Below, piece after piece: positions 12,191 through 23,765 of a stretch of 64,000 bases of DNA. The stretch is from the NCBI RefSeq assembly GCF_018687715.1, contig NC_056762.1:26920364-26984363 (forward strand), written 5' to 3'. Source of the stretch: Carya illinoinensis. Lineage: Eukaryota > Streptophyta > Magnoliopsida > Fagales > Juglandaceae. The position numbers were made by a program, and so were the translations under genes. Position 1 is the first letter of the stretch, and each line of letters begins with the position of its first letter. The notes under the pieces are model-generated. The model saw only the letters and a list, made by a program, of their open reading frames with translations, made no database searches and was not told the origin of the DNA.

Positions 12191-12802
12191 AGTCAGTGGA
12201 AAGAACAGGTAGTTTGCATCCACCTTTTCCCACACATAGGTCCCAACAGCCATCAAAGATGGAAGTCGCCCAACTGATGGAGGCAAGGTACAATTTTTAG
12301 CAGATTTAGAGGAAGGGATGGTAGCTTTGGACGCTATGCACCAACCGGGTATGGGGAAAAAAGAGAAAATGGGAAAACAGCAGGAAGAAAGTGGGCGGGA
12401 AGGCAAACTGAACGAAGCCAAGGAAGATGGGTCGAAAGGTGGGTATGGGCCCAAGAGGGGACCAGAACAAACCTCTACTCACGCGAAGCCCAAGGGCCAG
12501 ATGATATGCTCTCCAATGGCTAGTTCACTTGGAGAAGGGGAAGGTAGAGATACACTTTCTCTACAGCCTTCACAAAGGCAAGGGGAAAGACAAAGCTGGA
12601 AACAACAAGCCTGTGTGCTAAAGAAACCAGTTTCATCCTTAATAGTAACCTGTTCCCAAGGGGAAAAGCGGTTAGCAGAGGTAAGTAAGGATAGCCCTAG
12701 CCCTGTGAAAAAATTTAAGAACTCCTTGCTGAGTGGAAAATCAGTGGAGGATGCTCTCCCATTGGAAATGGTGGCGGCTGCGAGTCAACCCCACCAAGCA
12801 CT

Positions 12803-14036
12803 ATGAGGATCCTAAGTTGGAACTGTCGGGAAAAGAAACCCGAAGTGGTCTTCATAATGAAGACCAAGTTATCATACACAAAAGCTCATAGGATTGCAAA
12901 GAGATTTAGATTTTATGGATGTGTAGTGGTAGAAGCAGTAGGAAGAAGTGGAGGACTTATGCTTTTGTGGAAGGAGGAAAGGCTTCTAGAATTAGTCAAT
13001 TACTCTCAGCACCATATCAATGTACGAGTAAATGATGAACAAAACAATAACAGTTGGCTTCTGTCTTGCTTTTATGGACACCCAGTATCAAATTTGAGAA
13101 GCCAGACTTGGGATTTATTATCGTCATTTAGGCCTGATAATGGTGGGTGGGGAGTCATAGGAGACTTTAATGAAGTGCTCTTCAACAATGAAAAAGAGGG
13201 GGGGGGGGGGGAGAGAATTCCAGAAGTGAAAACCTTATGAGAATGTTTAGAGCCACAATGAAGGAAGGGAACTTGTATGACCTGGGTTGGATAGGCAATA
13301 AGTTCACCTGGAGCAACCGTCATGAAGATGATACATTCACAAGGGAGAGACTTGACAGAGCCATAGCAAATGATGAGTGGAAATCCTAGTACCCTGTGTA
13401 TTCAGTAGAGACCCTTCCAGCATATGCTTTGATCACAACCCAATACTGCTGAATTGCAGTATTGAGAGGTGCTCAGTTCAAAGTTGCTCTTATTCTTTCA
13501 AGTATGAGACCAGCTGGAATAAGGAGAAGGATTGTAGTGAGGCAGTAGCTGAGGCATGGAGAAAAAACATGGGGAGGGGGAGTGGTCTGGAAAGGGTGAT
13601 GAGTAAGTTAGAATTCACACCGGGGAAGCTTAGATAGTGGAGCAGGAAGCTTAACAGGGAGAGACTAGAAGCCATAAGAGAGAAGACTCACCTGTTGAAT
13701 ATGTAACAAAGATGTGCAGGGCCTAGAAATGTAAAAGAATAAAAACAGCTACAACAAGAGCTCGATTTGTTGTTAAATCAAGAAGACACAAAGTGGAAAC
13801 AAAGAGCAAAATGGCATTGGCTGGTTAGGGGTGACAGAAACACTAAATATTACCATGCATATGTCAACCAAAGAAGTAAGAAAAACACCATCAAAACGGT
13901 GATTGACATGAATGACACATAATTGTTTGAGAAGGGAGCTATAGTAGCAGGTTTCAAAATCTACTTCAAAACAGTATACCAGTCCATACAGCCTGACTTA
14001 GAGTGCATCAACCAGTGCCTGTAGGGGATAAAACAC
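12803..14036 (+). pseudogene. LINE ORF2, endonuclease part, broken
   Basis: The segment begins MRILSWNCRE and continues KKPEVVFIMKTKLS. In intact plant LINEs the Asn-bearing strand 'ILSWNCRG' is separated from 'KKP' by roughly 15-20 residues, so an in-frame internal deletion has removed that piece, though the E of MKTKLS (usually ETK) also reads K. Later motifs are GVIGDFNEVLFNN, WIGNKFTWSN and FDHNPILLN (the SDHxPI-like end). A G-run at 13,199-13,210 causes a frameshift, and stops occur at about 13,387, 13,635, 13,705 and 13,919. It nicked target DNA when functional. Confidence 0.8.
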
Positions 14037-15620
14037 ATGGTAATAGATGAGATGAAAAATAAGCTGGAAAGGAGTTTAACAGTTAAGGAGGTGGAGCTGG
14101 CTTTAAAGCAAATGTCCCCTTTCAAATCACCTGGCCCCGGTGGTTTTAGTGCAGGCTTCTACCTAGAACATTGGAAGACTGTGGGGCAGGATGTGTCTGT
14201 AGCAATATTGGGGTTCTTAAATTCTAGAAGGATGCCATGGGAATTAAACCGTACGCATATCATGTTAATCCCCAAGGTAAACTCTCCAAATTCTATCCAT
14301 GATTTTAGACCAATATCTCTATGCAACGTTGCCTACAAGTTGATCCCCAAAGTATTAGCTAATAGAATGATAGGTGCATTGGAGAAGGTGATTTCTTGGA
14401 ACCAGAGTGCATTCCTTCCTAATAGACTCATCACAGATAACATAATGGTAGCCTACGAGCTACTCCACACCATGCATTCAAAGAAGAAAGGAAGGGAGGG
14501 ATCCATGGCCATCAAGCTAGATATGTCAAAGGCCTATGATAGGGTGGAGTGGAATTTCTTAGAGGCTATGCTGATCAAGATGGGATTTGGCATGAAATGG
14601 ACTGAACTATTGATGGCTTGTGTTAGAACAGTCTCTTATTCCACTATTATTAATGGGGTACCAGGGGAGACAATCATTTCTACAGGAGGATTGAGTCAAG
14701 GTGATCCCTTATCACCTTATCTGTTCTTGCTTTGTGATAAAGCCCTCAGTTCCCTATTGGCTAGTGCTGATCAAAAAGGCCTCATCGAGGGGATGGCAGT
14801 GTCAAGGGAGGGTCTAAGAATCAACCACATACTTTTTGCTGACGATTGTGTAATATTTTATGAGCAAAGATGGTTGAGTGGTACCAGATCCAGGTACTGT
14901 TGTCTCTTTATGAGGAAGCATCGGGTCAAACTCTGAATAAAGAAAAGACAAGTGTGTTCTTTAGCTCAAATACAAAGAATGAAACAAAGGAATTCATATT
15001 GTAGCAAGTGAATGGATTAAGGTGCAACAATTATAATAGATACCTTGGACTTCCTACCATTGTGGAAAGGTCAAAATACAACACCTTCATAATTCTAAAG
15101 GAGAAGATCTGGAAAAGAATCAATAGCTGGAAGTCCAAGTTTCTATCCTCAGCTAGGAAGGAAATTCTCATAAAGAGTGTGCCGCAAGCAATACTAGCCT
15201 ATACAATGAGTGTGTTCAAGTTGCCTAGATTTCTCCTAAAAGAAATTGAAGTACTTATGGCCAGATTTTGGTGGAACCATAAAGAAGTGGGGAAGGGCAT
15301 CCATTGGAAATCTTAGAAACATTTGGGGGAAGTAAAAAACCAAGGAGGACTAGGGTTTAGGGACCTTAGCAGCTTCAATAGAGCCCTTCTAGCTAAGCAA
15401 CTATGGAGAATGATAAAGGAACCACACTCATTAGTCTCGAGAGTTTTCAATTAGAAATATTTTCAGAATTGTGATGTGATGGAGGCCGAGTTAAAAGGAT
15501 CTCATTCTTACATATGGAGAAGCTTATGGTCAAGTATGGGTCTGGTTAAGGAAGGGCTGGTCTAGAGGGTGGGAAATGGGAGAGACATAAGAATCTAGAA
15601 GGAAAAATGGCTGCCTAGGC
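14037..15620 (+). pseudogene. LINE ORF2, reverse transcriptase part, broken
   Basis: This is the best preserved part, open for about 299 codons (14,037-14,936). Clear RT motifs are MSPFKSPGPGGFSAGFY, DFRPISLCNVAYKLI, QSAFLPNRLITDNIM, AIKLDMSKAYDRVEW, STGGLSQGDPLSPYLF and the catalytic FADD at 14,835-14,846, followed by a frameshift after about 14,860. The next segment (15,008-15,316) has RYLGLPTIVERSK, INSWKSKFLS and RFWWNHKEVGKGIHW, typical of the RT-to-zf-RVT connection. Several stops follow. The active-site Asp residues are intact despite the broken frame. Confidence 0.9.
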
Positions 15621-15622
15621 CA

Positions 15623-16806
15623 GTGACTTTCCAAGTTCAGATCCACATCAATACATTAGATTCAGACTGCAGAGTGGATGCTTTGATTAATAAAGATTGT
15701 CAAGCTTGGAAGGAAGATCTAGTGAAGGTCGTGTTCAATGAAGAAGAAGCAAAGCTGATATGCTCAATTCCCATTAGCAAGAGAGGGGCAAGAGATAAAA
15801 GGATCTGGGCAGGGTCAACAAAAGGCACTTTTTCAATTAAGAGTCCTTATTTCATGGATACAAAACTATCAAGTAGAAGTATGGGTGAATCTTCATCAGG
15901 AGGGGGGAATGATGGGATGTGGAAAGAGCTTTGACAGCTAGAAGTCCTGGGCAAGGTAAGAATGTTCATATGGAGAAGCCTAACCAACATCCTCCCAACA
16001 AAAGATAGTATATTCAGGAAGAAAATTATAGAAAGCAATCTCTGCCCAATATGTATAAGAGAGGTTGAAACCCCACTACATACCCTTTGGGCCTGTCCAG
16101 CAACAGCAGATTTGTGGGGGGTGAAAGTAGCAAGTTTAGAAAGTGAAATAGCTCATTCTCTGACTTCAAACATCTATGGGAAGAGATGGCTGTTAGATTA
16201 AACAAATGAGATCTTGACATGGCTGTAGTCCTATGCTACCACTTATGGGGTAGGAGAAATGCTTACATTTTTCAAGACCAGTTCAAAAGCCCAGCTACAA
16301 TTACAGCTATGGCTCAAGCTAATATAGCAATGCTTAAGGAGACCAATCAGCAGAGTAGCACCAGACAAGAAGGGAGGTCCACAGTAGCAGTCTCTAATCA
16401 GTCCTGGCAGCCACCTAGGTGGCCTTTTTTCAAAGTAAATTTCGATGCAGCTTATGACAAGAACTTGAACAGAATGGGGATGGGAATTATAATGAGAGAC
16501 AATGAAGGGGGGCTACAAGCTTGCTTAACAGCCCCAAAAGAGCAGGTATTCTCAGCTTTCCAAGAAGAAAGAGTAGCTCTTCATAGGGCCATGGAGATGT
16601 GGAGTGAGATGGGTATGAATGATGTCCTCTTCGAAGGGGATGCCAAAGCAGTCATTGATGCAGTTAATTTGAAAAGTGAAGACTACTCATGGCATGGTCA
16701 AGAGACAGAGGACCTACAACAGCTGCTAGAGCTTCACCTGACATGGAGGCTATCTTTTGGATACAAGTCTGCAAATCATGCTGCTCACACAGCAGTAGGG
16801 AGTTAA
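15623..16806 (+). pseudogene. LINE ORF2, zf-RVT and RNase H part, broken
   Basis: The zf-RVT region contains FIWRSLTNILPTKDSIFRKK and a Cys/His pattern, CPICIREVETPLHTLWACP (about 15,962-16,120). The terminal RVT_3-type RNase H frame runs at 16,219-16,806 with VNFDAAYD, a Glu in FQEERVALHRAMEMW, LFEGDAKAVIDAVN and the late ANHAAHTAV motif. These are the expected acidic residues plus the His-type ending of plant RVT_3 domains. The frame ends a few residues after that motif, slightly short of many relatives. The domains are in separate frames with stops between them. Confidence 0.85.
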
Positions 16807-16916
16807 TGAGAAAGTTTGGTTAGAAGATGGACCCGAGGTGGTCAAAATTTTTGTTTTAAATGATGTATCTCGTTTACTTTTCAGTTAGATCAATGAAACG
16901 TCTTACTTATAAAAAA

Positions 16917-16929
16917 ATGAAACTTATTA
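16917..16929. repeat. Probable LINE target-site duplication, right copy
   Basis: AATGAAACTTATT, partner of 11,189-11,201 with one mismatch, immediately after the A-run that ends the LINE. Confidence 0.65.
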
Positions 16930-18084
16930 TATAAAAATAAAAAACACAAAACAAAAGATAGAGTAAGATTTCTTACCCAAACCGTGGCTTTGAAGGCTCT
17001 CAAGCACAACTCACTTCAAGAATCTCATACTAGTCACTCAATTTCACCCTTCTCTCACACTAGGAGTACTTTGCTCTCAAGAATGCTAAGAGAATGCTTG
17101 AGGGAGCTGTGTGAGGAAGTGAGGGGGTGAAGGGGTAGGGGTATTTACAATACTCAATTGGAGGAGTGGGGAGTGAGGGAGTGCATAGTTTGCTGAAATG
17201 AAGTGAGTGTGATTGGTGTGTGTTGGTGGTGGAGTGCTTGATTAGATTTTCAGGTTTGTCATTTCTTGCACAGCTAAATAGCGGCCTAGACCACCTGATT
17301 ACCTCATGGAAAACAGCTAGGTGAAGGCTATAGCTGCAGATTTTGAAAGGTTTAAGAAGTTAGAAGTGAAATCACATGAGAAATCCAAGTTGAAAGCCAA
17401 CGTTTTGGCTTCACCAAACTGTTAAGATTTTTTATCCTCTTGGTTTGATTTGTGGGCATAATTACCACCATTGAGTGACTTTCCCAGATGGGTAAAGAGG
17501 TGATGTTGAGTGCCAATTGGTTAAGCTTGAGCAGAAAATGAAAAGGAAGCTTGAATGTGCAAGGGTTTCGGTCAACATGAGCTACTTCACCTATCCATTT
17601 GCCAATCGGTTTTGATGCTCATGGAAGGGGATTGGCCAAGCATAAAATTGAGTGCTTTGAAGCACTTTCTTAGGCTGAAATGGGCAGAGATGGTGGCCTA
17701 AGGGGATGGCCAAATTAGGTGTAGAAAATTCTTGAAAGAACAAGGGTACTTGTTTTGTACAAAACTTCATCTCCTACTTGAATAGTTGTGATTTTGGCTT
17801 TGCTTATGGAATTATTTTTGACCAACTCTTAGATTTGTTTTTAGGGGATATCATATTATGAGATTTGAATGGTGCAAAAATCTAGAGGTTTTAGGAACAT
17901 CGTGAAAACTCTGTAAGTTTTCAAGAATCAACCAATCGCGTAGGTTTTTGTCTGTCAACGTAGTCAGTGTTGCCACTCATTGTAGGGCCAAAAATGTAAT
18001 TTTATTTATTTGTGGTAGTTAGAAGTGTCATAATGGGATACGGTCTACTCCATTAGTTTAGCTTGAATATTTAGGATTTTATGG
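16930..18084. other. Non-coding sequence between LINE and second giant LTR
   Basis: No gene is seen. It is a continuation of the old element that the LINE entered, with GGAGTGGGGAGTGAGGGAG-type low-complexity sequence at 17,100-17,230. I could not assign any domain. Confidence 0.45.
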
Positions 18085-18549
18085 TGCAATAAGCATTTTT
18101 AGTTTTTAGACGAAATGTTCGTTCAAAAATGTATTTTGATTATTTGGATGCACTTCAGAGTTAAGTTTTGATAAACGAATTGAATTATTAGGTTAGTATG
18201 TTTATTTAGGATCTTTCAATGCAAAATTTATTTTTCACTTTTCAGAAGTGAATAGTAACCTCTATAGTAGTATCAAGTGTAGTGTTTTCAAAATCATATT
18301 GTAGAATGTCTAAATTAAGTTAGAGATGTTTTATTTGAATACTTAGAAAGATCTTAGTCACATTTGGTGAATAGTATTGGACACTTGGCACCAAGAGGAA
18401 TCATGAGATGGAAATATGAAGGAAATCAAGGTGTGAGATCATGCCACCTAAGCAAAAAACTATTCCATCCAATCATCCATTTTGTGCCAAACCAAATAAG
18501 GTTTCAACCCTAATGAAACCCTAAATACTTAGAATTCAATTAAAACTCA

Positions 18550-18554
18550 AAAAG
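18550..18554. repeat. Target-site duplication AAAAG, left copy
   Basis: AAAAG immediately before TGTTACCC; repeated exactly at 19,884-19,888 after ...ATTCAACA. Confidence 0.85.
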
Positions 18555-19883
18555 TGTTACCCAGATGACTAATACAAGAGGGGGGTGAATTGAGTTGTAT
18601 TAAAAAAAATAACAATTATAAATTAAATATACAATATAAAATATAAACAAAATATGAAATAGCAATAAATATAAAGAGTAAGGGTAAGAGAGAAGCAAAC
18701 TCAGTATGTTAACGAGGTTCAGCCCCACTACCTACATCCTCGCCTCAAGCTACCCCTTGAGGATCTCCAAATTCACTATTCAACCTCTTTCAGGTAGAGA
18801 TAGAAACCTATTACACCTTTAAACAACACCGTTACAAAGGATTGTGTAGAACACCCTCTACACTTGCAATCACCTTACACGTGGTGATTCAACTTTTCCT
18901 TGTGTAGAACACTTTCTACAAGCACAAGGGTTATACACACCCTTTTACTGATACAAGAGCTGATAGTGAGTAGGTTATTAAAAAATACTCCTCAATGAGT
19001 GGAATAAGAACAATACAACGCAAACTATATCTCTCAAAATGAACAAGAGTTAAGGCTAAATGCTTAGAGAAGAGAGAATGAAAGCTTTGAATGAATGTTG
19101 TATGCTCTTGGTGTTGTAAATGTGAAGCTCTCAAATGATCTATTTATAGGCATATGAGACTTCATATTCAAATTTAAAAGGATTTACATGTCAAAGACAA
19201 CATCATTCACTTTTTCAAGAAAGTCAAATAAAAGGTTCTTCTTTTTGGCAAAGACAACATCATTCATTTTTCAAAAACTTTAAAACTAATTTTTTACTTT
19301 TGGTATATGACAAAAGGAGCACACTTTATTTTTCAAATATTTCAAACCTAATCTTTTTACTTTTTGCATATGACAAAAGGAGCACACTTTACTTTTCAAA
19401 TTTTTCAAACCTAATCTTTTTACTTTTTGCATATGACAAAAAGAACATACTTTACTTTTCAAATATTTCAAAAAAAAAACATCTACCTTTTGCATAAGTC
19501 AAAAAAAGCATAAATTATTTTTAAAAATATTCAAATAAAACATGCACATGTGAAAGATGACAATCAATCATCTTTCAAAATTTTCAAATTTAATTTTCAA
19601 AAAATTCATGCACATGTGGAAAATGTATTTTAATGCTTTATGATAAAATATTAATTTTTAACCTTAATCCTAATTTCGAATTTTTAAGAGATTTACAACA
19701 TTACTCTATGACTTTAATGTGAAATTATTCCCTTTTTGCTCATGCTTGTTTCCTTGATGTGCTTGACTCCATTGTGTAGACAACTTGAGCTTGAGACTCC
19801 TTTATTCTTTGAATTCATTTGTTATCATCAAAATCCATGTGTAGATATATAATTACACAAAACTTGAAACCTTGGATTCAACA
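18555..19883 (+). mobile_element. Solo LTR (1,329 bp) nested in giant LTR copy 2
   Basis: The termini are TGTTACCCAGATG and ...GATTCAACA, with perfect 5-bp duplications (AAAAG). The aligned position in giant LTR copy 1 (about 3,063-3,080) is uninterrupted, so the boundaries are confirmed by an empty paralogous site. The sequence carries GAGGGGGGTGAATTGAG near the start and TTGTTATCATCAAAAT near the end, motifs I know from widespread plant LTR or LARD-like repeats. There is no coding sequence. The TGTT...AACA termini would fit a copia-type LTR, but that is inference. Confidence 0.88.
19292..19500. repeat. 63-bp tandem repeat, about three units
   Basis: Units with ATATGACAAAAGGAGCACAC and a TTTCAAACCTAATC-like end start near 19,292, 19,355 and 19,418. 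The third is degenerate (AAAAAGAACATAC). A weaker related unit may precede at about 19,250. The array lies inside the 1.33-kb solo LTR and generates the repeated frames KVCSFCHMQKVKRLGLK on the minus strand, which are not a gene. Confidence 0.85.
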
Positions 19884-21656
19884 AAAAGCTTAGTAGAAAC
19901 TGAAACCCTAAACAGCTACCCCAAACCCCAAATTTAATTCCAAACCCTAAATGGATCTGATTTCTAGCATTGTGTTTAATCACTTGATTAAATTACTTTC
20001 ACATGACATCAACCCTTTAAACTATGAAAATTTTATTGGGCCAGTAAAAATTAGATTTGGGCTTGATAGAATCTCAAAACTTAACCAAACCCTCTTTAGA
20101 CCCCCAAATGAGACCCATTTGGTTAATGCCATTTAGGCTCACAATGTTTTGGCCACCTTGACAAAGCTTGTTGGAGAAGTTGTCGCCCATGCAAGGTTAA
20201 CAACCCACTACCAATGCAGCCCCAAAAAGTCACATGATGTGAGGGCAAGTCCTCCTCACCACCACCTCACTACACAGCAGCTCTAGGCAGCTCGATACCA
20301 TAGGTAGTTTGCCCCTTCTATTGGCCAAAACTACCATCACTTAATTGTCACTAAAAGCCCTCCTTTCACTCTTCAGAATGCTTAAGAGGGGTGGATGCCC
20401 TTTCTATACTCATTTTATTCCTTTCGCTCACGGTCTTAGGGAGAACACTTCGAGTTTTCTCTGGGGCAGTTTCTTGAGCTTTCTTATTTACAATTTCTAA
20501 AAGTCTTTGGAAGTATTATTTCACTAAGACTCCTTTATAAAAGTTGTTACTTTTTGAGTCTAATTTCTTTTGATACATTTTTTGTTTGATTTAATAGTAA
20601 TCTGATTGTAAATATTTTTTTTTAACCATGGGAAGGTCGTTTTGGAAAATTAACTGGATAGTATGTTGTATTCGGTGCTTTTGACTAAGCTAATGAATAT
20701 ATCTTGGTCTAAACGTTTTATGAAGTTTATTTAACATGTTTATATGAATGTTTGTTAAGTATTCATTGCATGTTATAAGTGTTTGATGGAATGTTGTCTT
20801 AGATCTAGAAATTTAGAAACTTGAAGGAGTAAAACAATGTCTATTTTATGAAAGCTTTGATCTTTTGTGGTTTAATCTTACTTCCATAACTTTGATATTT
20901 TTATATGATGATCCTAATCCTCTTATTTACATGTTAGGATGTTGGTTTGATGAGTTTAGGTGCTGATTTGTGAAGATATGATTTTTATGCAAAAGAATAC
21001 TCGGTTAGGTCAAAAGTTTGATAATTTCAGTTAGATCCATGTTTTGGCTTTTTTTTAGCCAAGTAAATTTAAGTTTAATGCTTGGATCTACTTTAGGACA
21101 TATTTTTAAGCTATATGATGTTGTTGGTTTGAAGTTTTTATGAAGGTATGTCTCGGATCAAATGTTTGATCAAATCTAAGTTGAGAAAAAAAATTTGTTT
21201 TTGTCTAAGTGTTGGAGCCGAGTACTTCAAGTGAGATTTTGTGATTTTTAGTGACTTTTATGTGTCGATTCAAAGCATGGTAGTTCTTAGGAGTGTGTTA
21301 TGAACATGTTAGAAGAAAGTTTTGAACTTTTGGAGTTCTTGGAGATATTTTAAAAAGGGTCAAAATCTTGAGATTTAAGGGTTTGTGTTTTGATTAGAAG
21401 TTTGGATCTTTTTGCTTAATATTTTTTGTGTTTTTGTGAAGTAGATTTTGTTGGATATTTTAAGCATGTTTTTAAGCTTAGGATATGATGATCTTTGTTG
21501 CAATATCTTAGTTTGAGCATAAGTTTTAAAGTTTGATGAAATTGCAACAAAACCAAGAGATATGACCTTTGGAGTGTTTTGGCCTTATGGTGTTTTTCAT
21601 AATGGCAATTGGTTTTAAATTTTTCTAAGTTGATATTTGAGTTTAGGACAAAATTT

Positions 21657-21797
21657 ACATTAAATTTTGGTGATTTTTAGAGTAAGGATATGAAATCCTC
21701 AAATTAGAAGTAAAATGGTCATTTTCACAATAAATTTTGGTGATTTTTAGAGTAAGGATATCAAATCCTTACATTAGAAGTAAAATAGTCATTTTCC
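21657..21797. repeat. Tandem duplication of about 70 bp
   Basis: Two adjacent units share AAATTTTGGTGATTTTTAG, then AGTAAGGATAT(G/C)AAATCC and a TTAGAAGTAAAAT(G/A)GTCATTTTC segment. LTR copy 1 has one copy of the corresponding segment (about 5,545-5,625), so this duplication is specific to LTR copy 2. Confidence 0.8.
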
Positions 21798-23765
21798 TAG
21801 ATGTATATGGTAAAATGGTAATTTTACTCTAAGTTAGCATTTTTCATATTACTAAATTATTAGTGATAAAGTTTCAAACTTTTAAAATCCATACCTACAC
21901 TCTCTCGCATTTCGTGCTTAATCGTTCGTAATGTAACAATCACTCTAAATTAGCTCTTAACTTACTATCAAATTACTGTGTATGTTTAATGGGTGAGAAA
22001 ACTACTATTTATGCATTTATGATATCCTATATATCATGTTATGCCATGTCACCTTATGTATGTCTATTATATATTACACTCTGTCATGAAATACTTATCT
22101 GTTACACAATTTATCCTATCATGTAATGCTATTTATTACACATATGTCATGTCACGTAATGTTATTTGTTACATATATGTCATGTCATGCTACAAAATGT
22201 TATCTGTTATATTTTATGTAATGTTATAAAATATTATCTGTTATATGTTATGACATGTTATAAATATTATCTGTTACATGTTCTACCATACTATGAAATG
22301 TTGTTTGTCTCATATTATGTCATGGCTTTTGTCTCACGTTTATGTCATGTTACGTTACATTAGGGCTTTTGTCATTTTGTTTCATGCACGTCATGTCTCG
22401 AGTACAGCTTATGTATCTCAAGAAGAGTTTTTCAAGTCAAGTCAAGTCTTTTTGTTTATCACAACTCTAAGTGCTAGGATGGAGTAATATCCTAATATAA
22501 CTTCTTTGTTTACGCTGGAGTGTCTAAACTAATGTGAAATCCCTAGGTTGACAAGTTAAAGATCAACAGACTTCAAATGAGACTTAATTAACTGATCACC
22601 AAAGTCAAGCACTAACCACCAATGGTTCCACCCACATTTCAATTTCATGTTATAAGTACTCGTGCTGATGCAGATACCTGACATGTGATACATTCATTAC
22701 GTGTGTCCACACAATAGGTGCAAATACCTGTGAACTGGCACATATGTTAACACACTCATAGCTAGTGCCTATACTTGTGTTGTGATGTGGTAATCGGTAG
22801 AGACACATGGATCAAGGGGAAACTGTGTTGCACCCATTTGTTCAAGTTTTTTTTATCATGCTTATTGAACAAGATTCCAAGTCCATGTATCTTCTTGTTC
22901 ATGTTCATGATACGCTTAATTCATGTATTTCATGTTTAGTCATGCTCAATTCAAGTTCATATATTTCATGTTCAGTCATGCTCAGTTCAAGTTCATGTAT
23001 TTCACGTTTAGTCATGTTTCAAGCTCACGTTCAATCCGTGTTTCAATTCCAAGATTAGCTTTCAAGTTTAGATCAAGTTCATGTCATGTGAAGTCTAAAG
23101 TTCAGTTCACATTTCAGTTCAAGTCATGTTAGATTATGCCATATTACATGTCAAGTTATTGATACCTACTTATTACTTTGATTATGCCTGTGTGGAAGTT
23201 CTCTATTAACTTGATGAGATTAGTACTCAAATCTCACCGTGGTAGTCCCAACTACCGTTCTCCTTCAATGGTAAGAAATGTGTCAAGAGCAGGAAAGGGA
23301 ATGAAACCTAGCTGACTGGAGGAGGTTGATTAGGCAGCGCTGACGCAATGAGAAACTTGTGGCCTTCATAATTAGATTTATAGATAGTATTATGGCATTG
23401 TTAGTCGAGTTATGCGAGTTTCTTGATGAACTAGTCCAGTGATTATGTTTTGGTGATGTAATTAAGGAGCTTTATCTCCCACACTTTTGAGATTATAGTC
23501 TTTTTGAGACTCGTACTGTAATCATAGATGTTTAGTATTATGATATGTAAGGATTTTGTTTTAAGTATTTGAGATATTTTAGTTTGGTGTATAATATTAT
23601 TGAAATAAAAAATTATCTGCTATGAATATTGCATATTGCTAGATGCATGTTCATTACATTACATCTTTAATTGTCATGAATGGCGGCATGTAACCTTGTA
23701 TTGCATGTTTCAGCAATTCAGATGTCTGTCCGATCCCAAGCAAAATCTAGGGGCTTCACAAAAAC

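Larger units (their letters stand above)
11202..16916 (+). mobile_element. L1-type LINE, near full length, inactive
   Basis: This non-LTR retrotransposon of about 5.7 kb has, in order, a 5' leader, ORF1 (DUF4283 nucleic-acid-binding region plus a decayed zinc knuckle), endonuclease, reverse transcriptase, zinc-finger-like zf-RVT region and a plant RVT_3-type RNase H. It ends in a short 3' untranslated region (ATCAATGAAACGTCTTACTT) and an A-run at 16,911-16,917. Probable target duplications flank it. Many stops and frameshifts interrupt both ORFs, so it cannot move by itself. Because the 5' end is retained it is a complete old insertion, not the usual 5'-truncated copy. Confidence 0.9.
18085..23760 (+). 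mobile_element. Giant LTR, copy 2 (diverged), with nested insertion
   Basis: Collinear with copy 1 along its length. Shared landmarks include AGTGAATAGTAACC (18,250), GTGAGATCATG (18,435), AGAAACTGAAACCCTAAACAG (after the nested insertion), TTTGAGTTTAGGACAAAATTTACAT (21,634), AAGTGCTAGGATGG (22,470), TCCCTAGGTTGA (22,540) and the terminus ...AGGGGCTTCACA at 23,760. After subtracting the 1.33-kb insertion the length is about 4.3 kb, like copy 1 without its hAT element. The 5' end is uncertain (somewhere 17,995-18,090; TGCAATAAGC at 18,085 aligns best) and no clear target duplication is seen. Substitutions at CpG positions suggest it is old. Confidence 0.75.

Noticed and set aside
19286..19497. 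Repeat protein with KVCSFCHMQKVKRLGLK units
   Set aside because: It is a translation of the 63-bp non-coding tandem repeat within a solo LTR.
2612..23760. The two giant LTR copies as the paired LTRs of a single element
   Set aside because: Copy 1 has its own perfect CATAA duplication on both sides and no primer-binding site after it. The copies are much diverged and the interval holds no gypsy coding sequence, so they are separate insertions.
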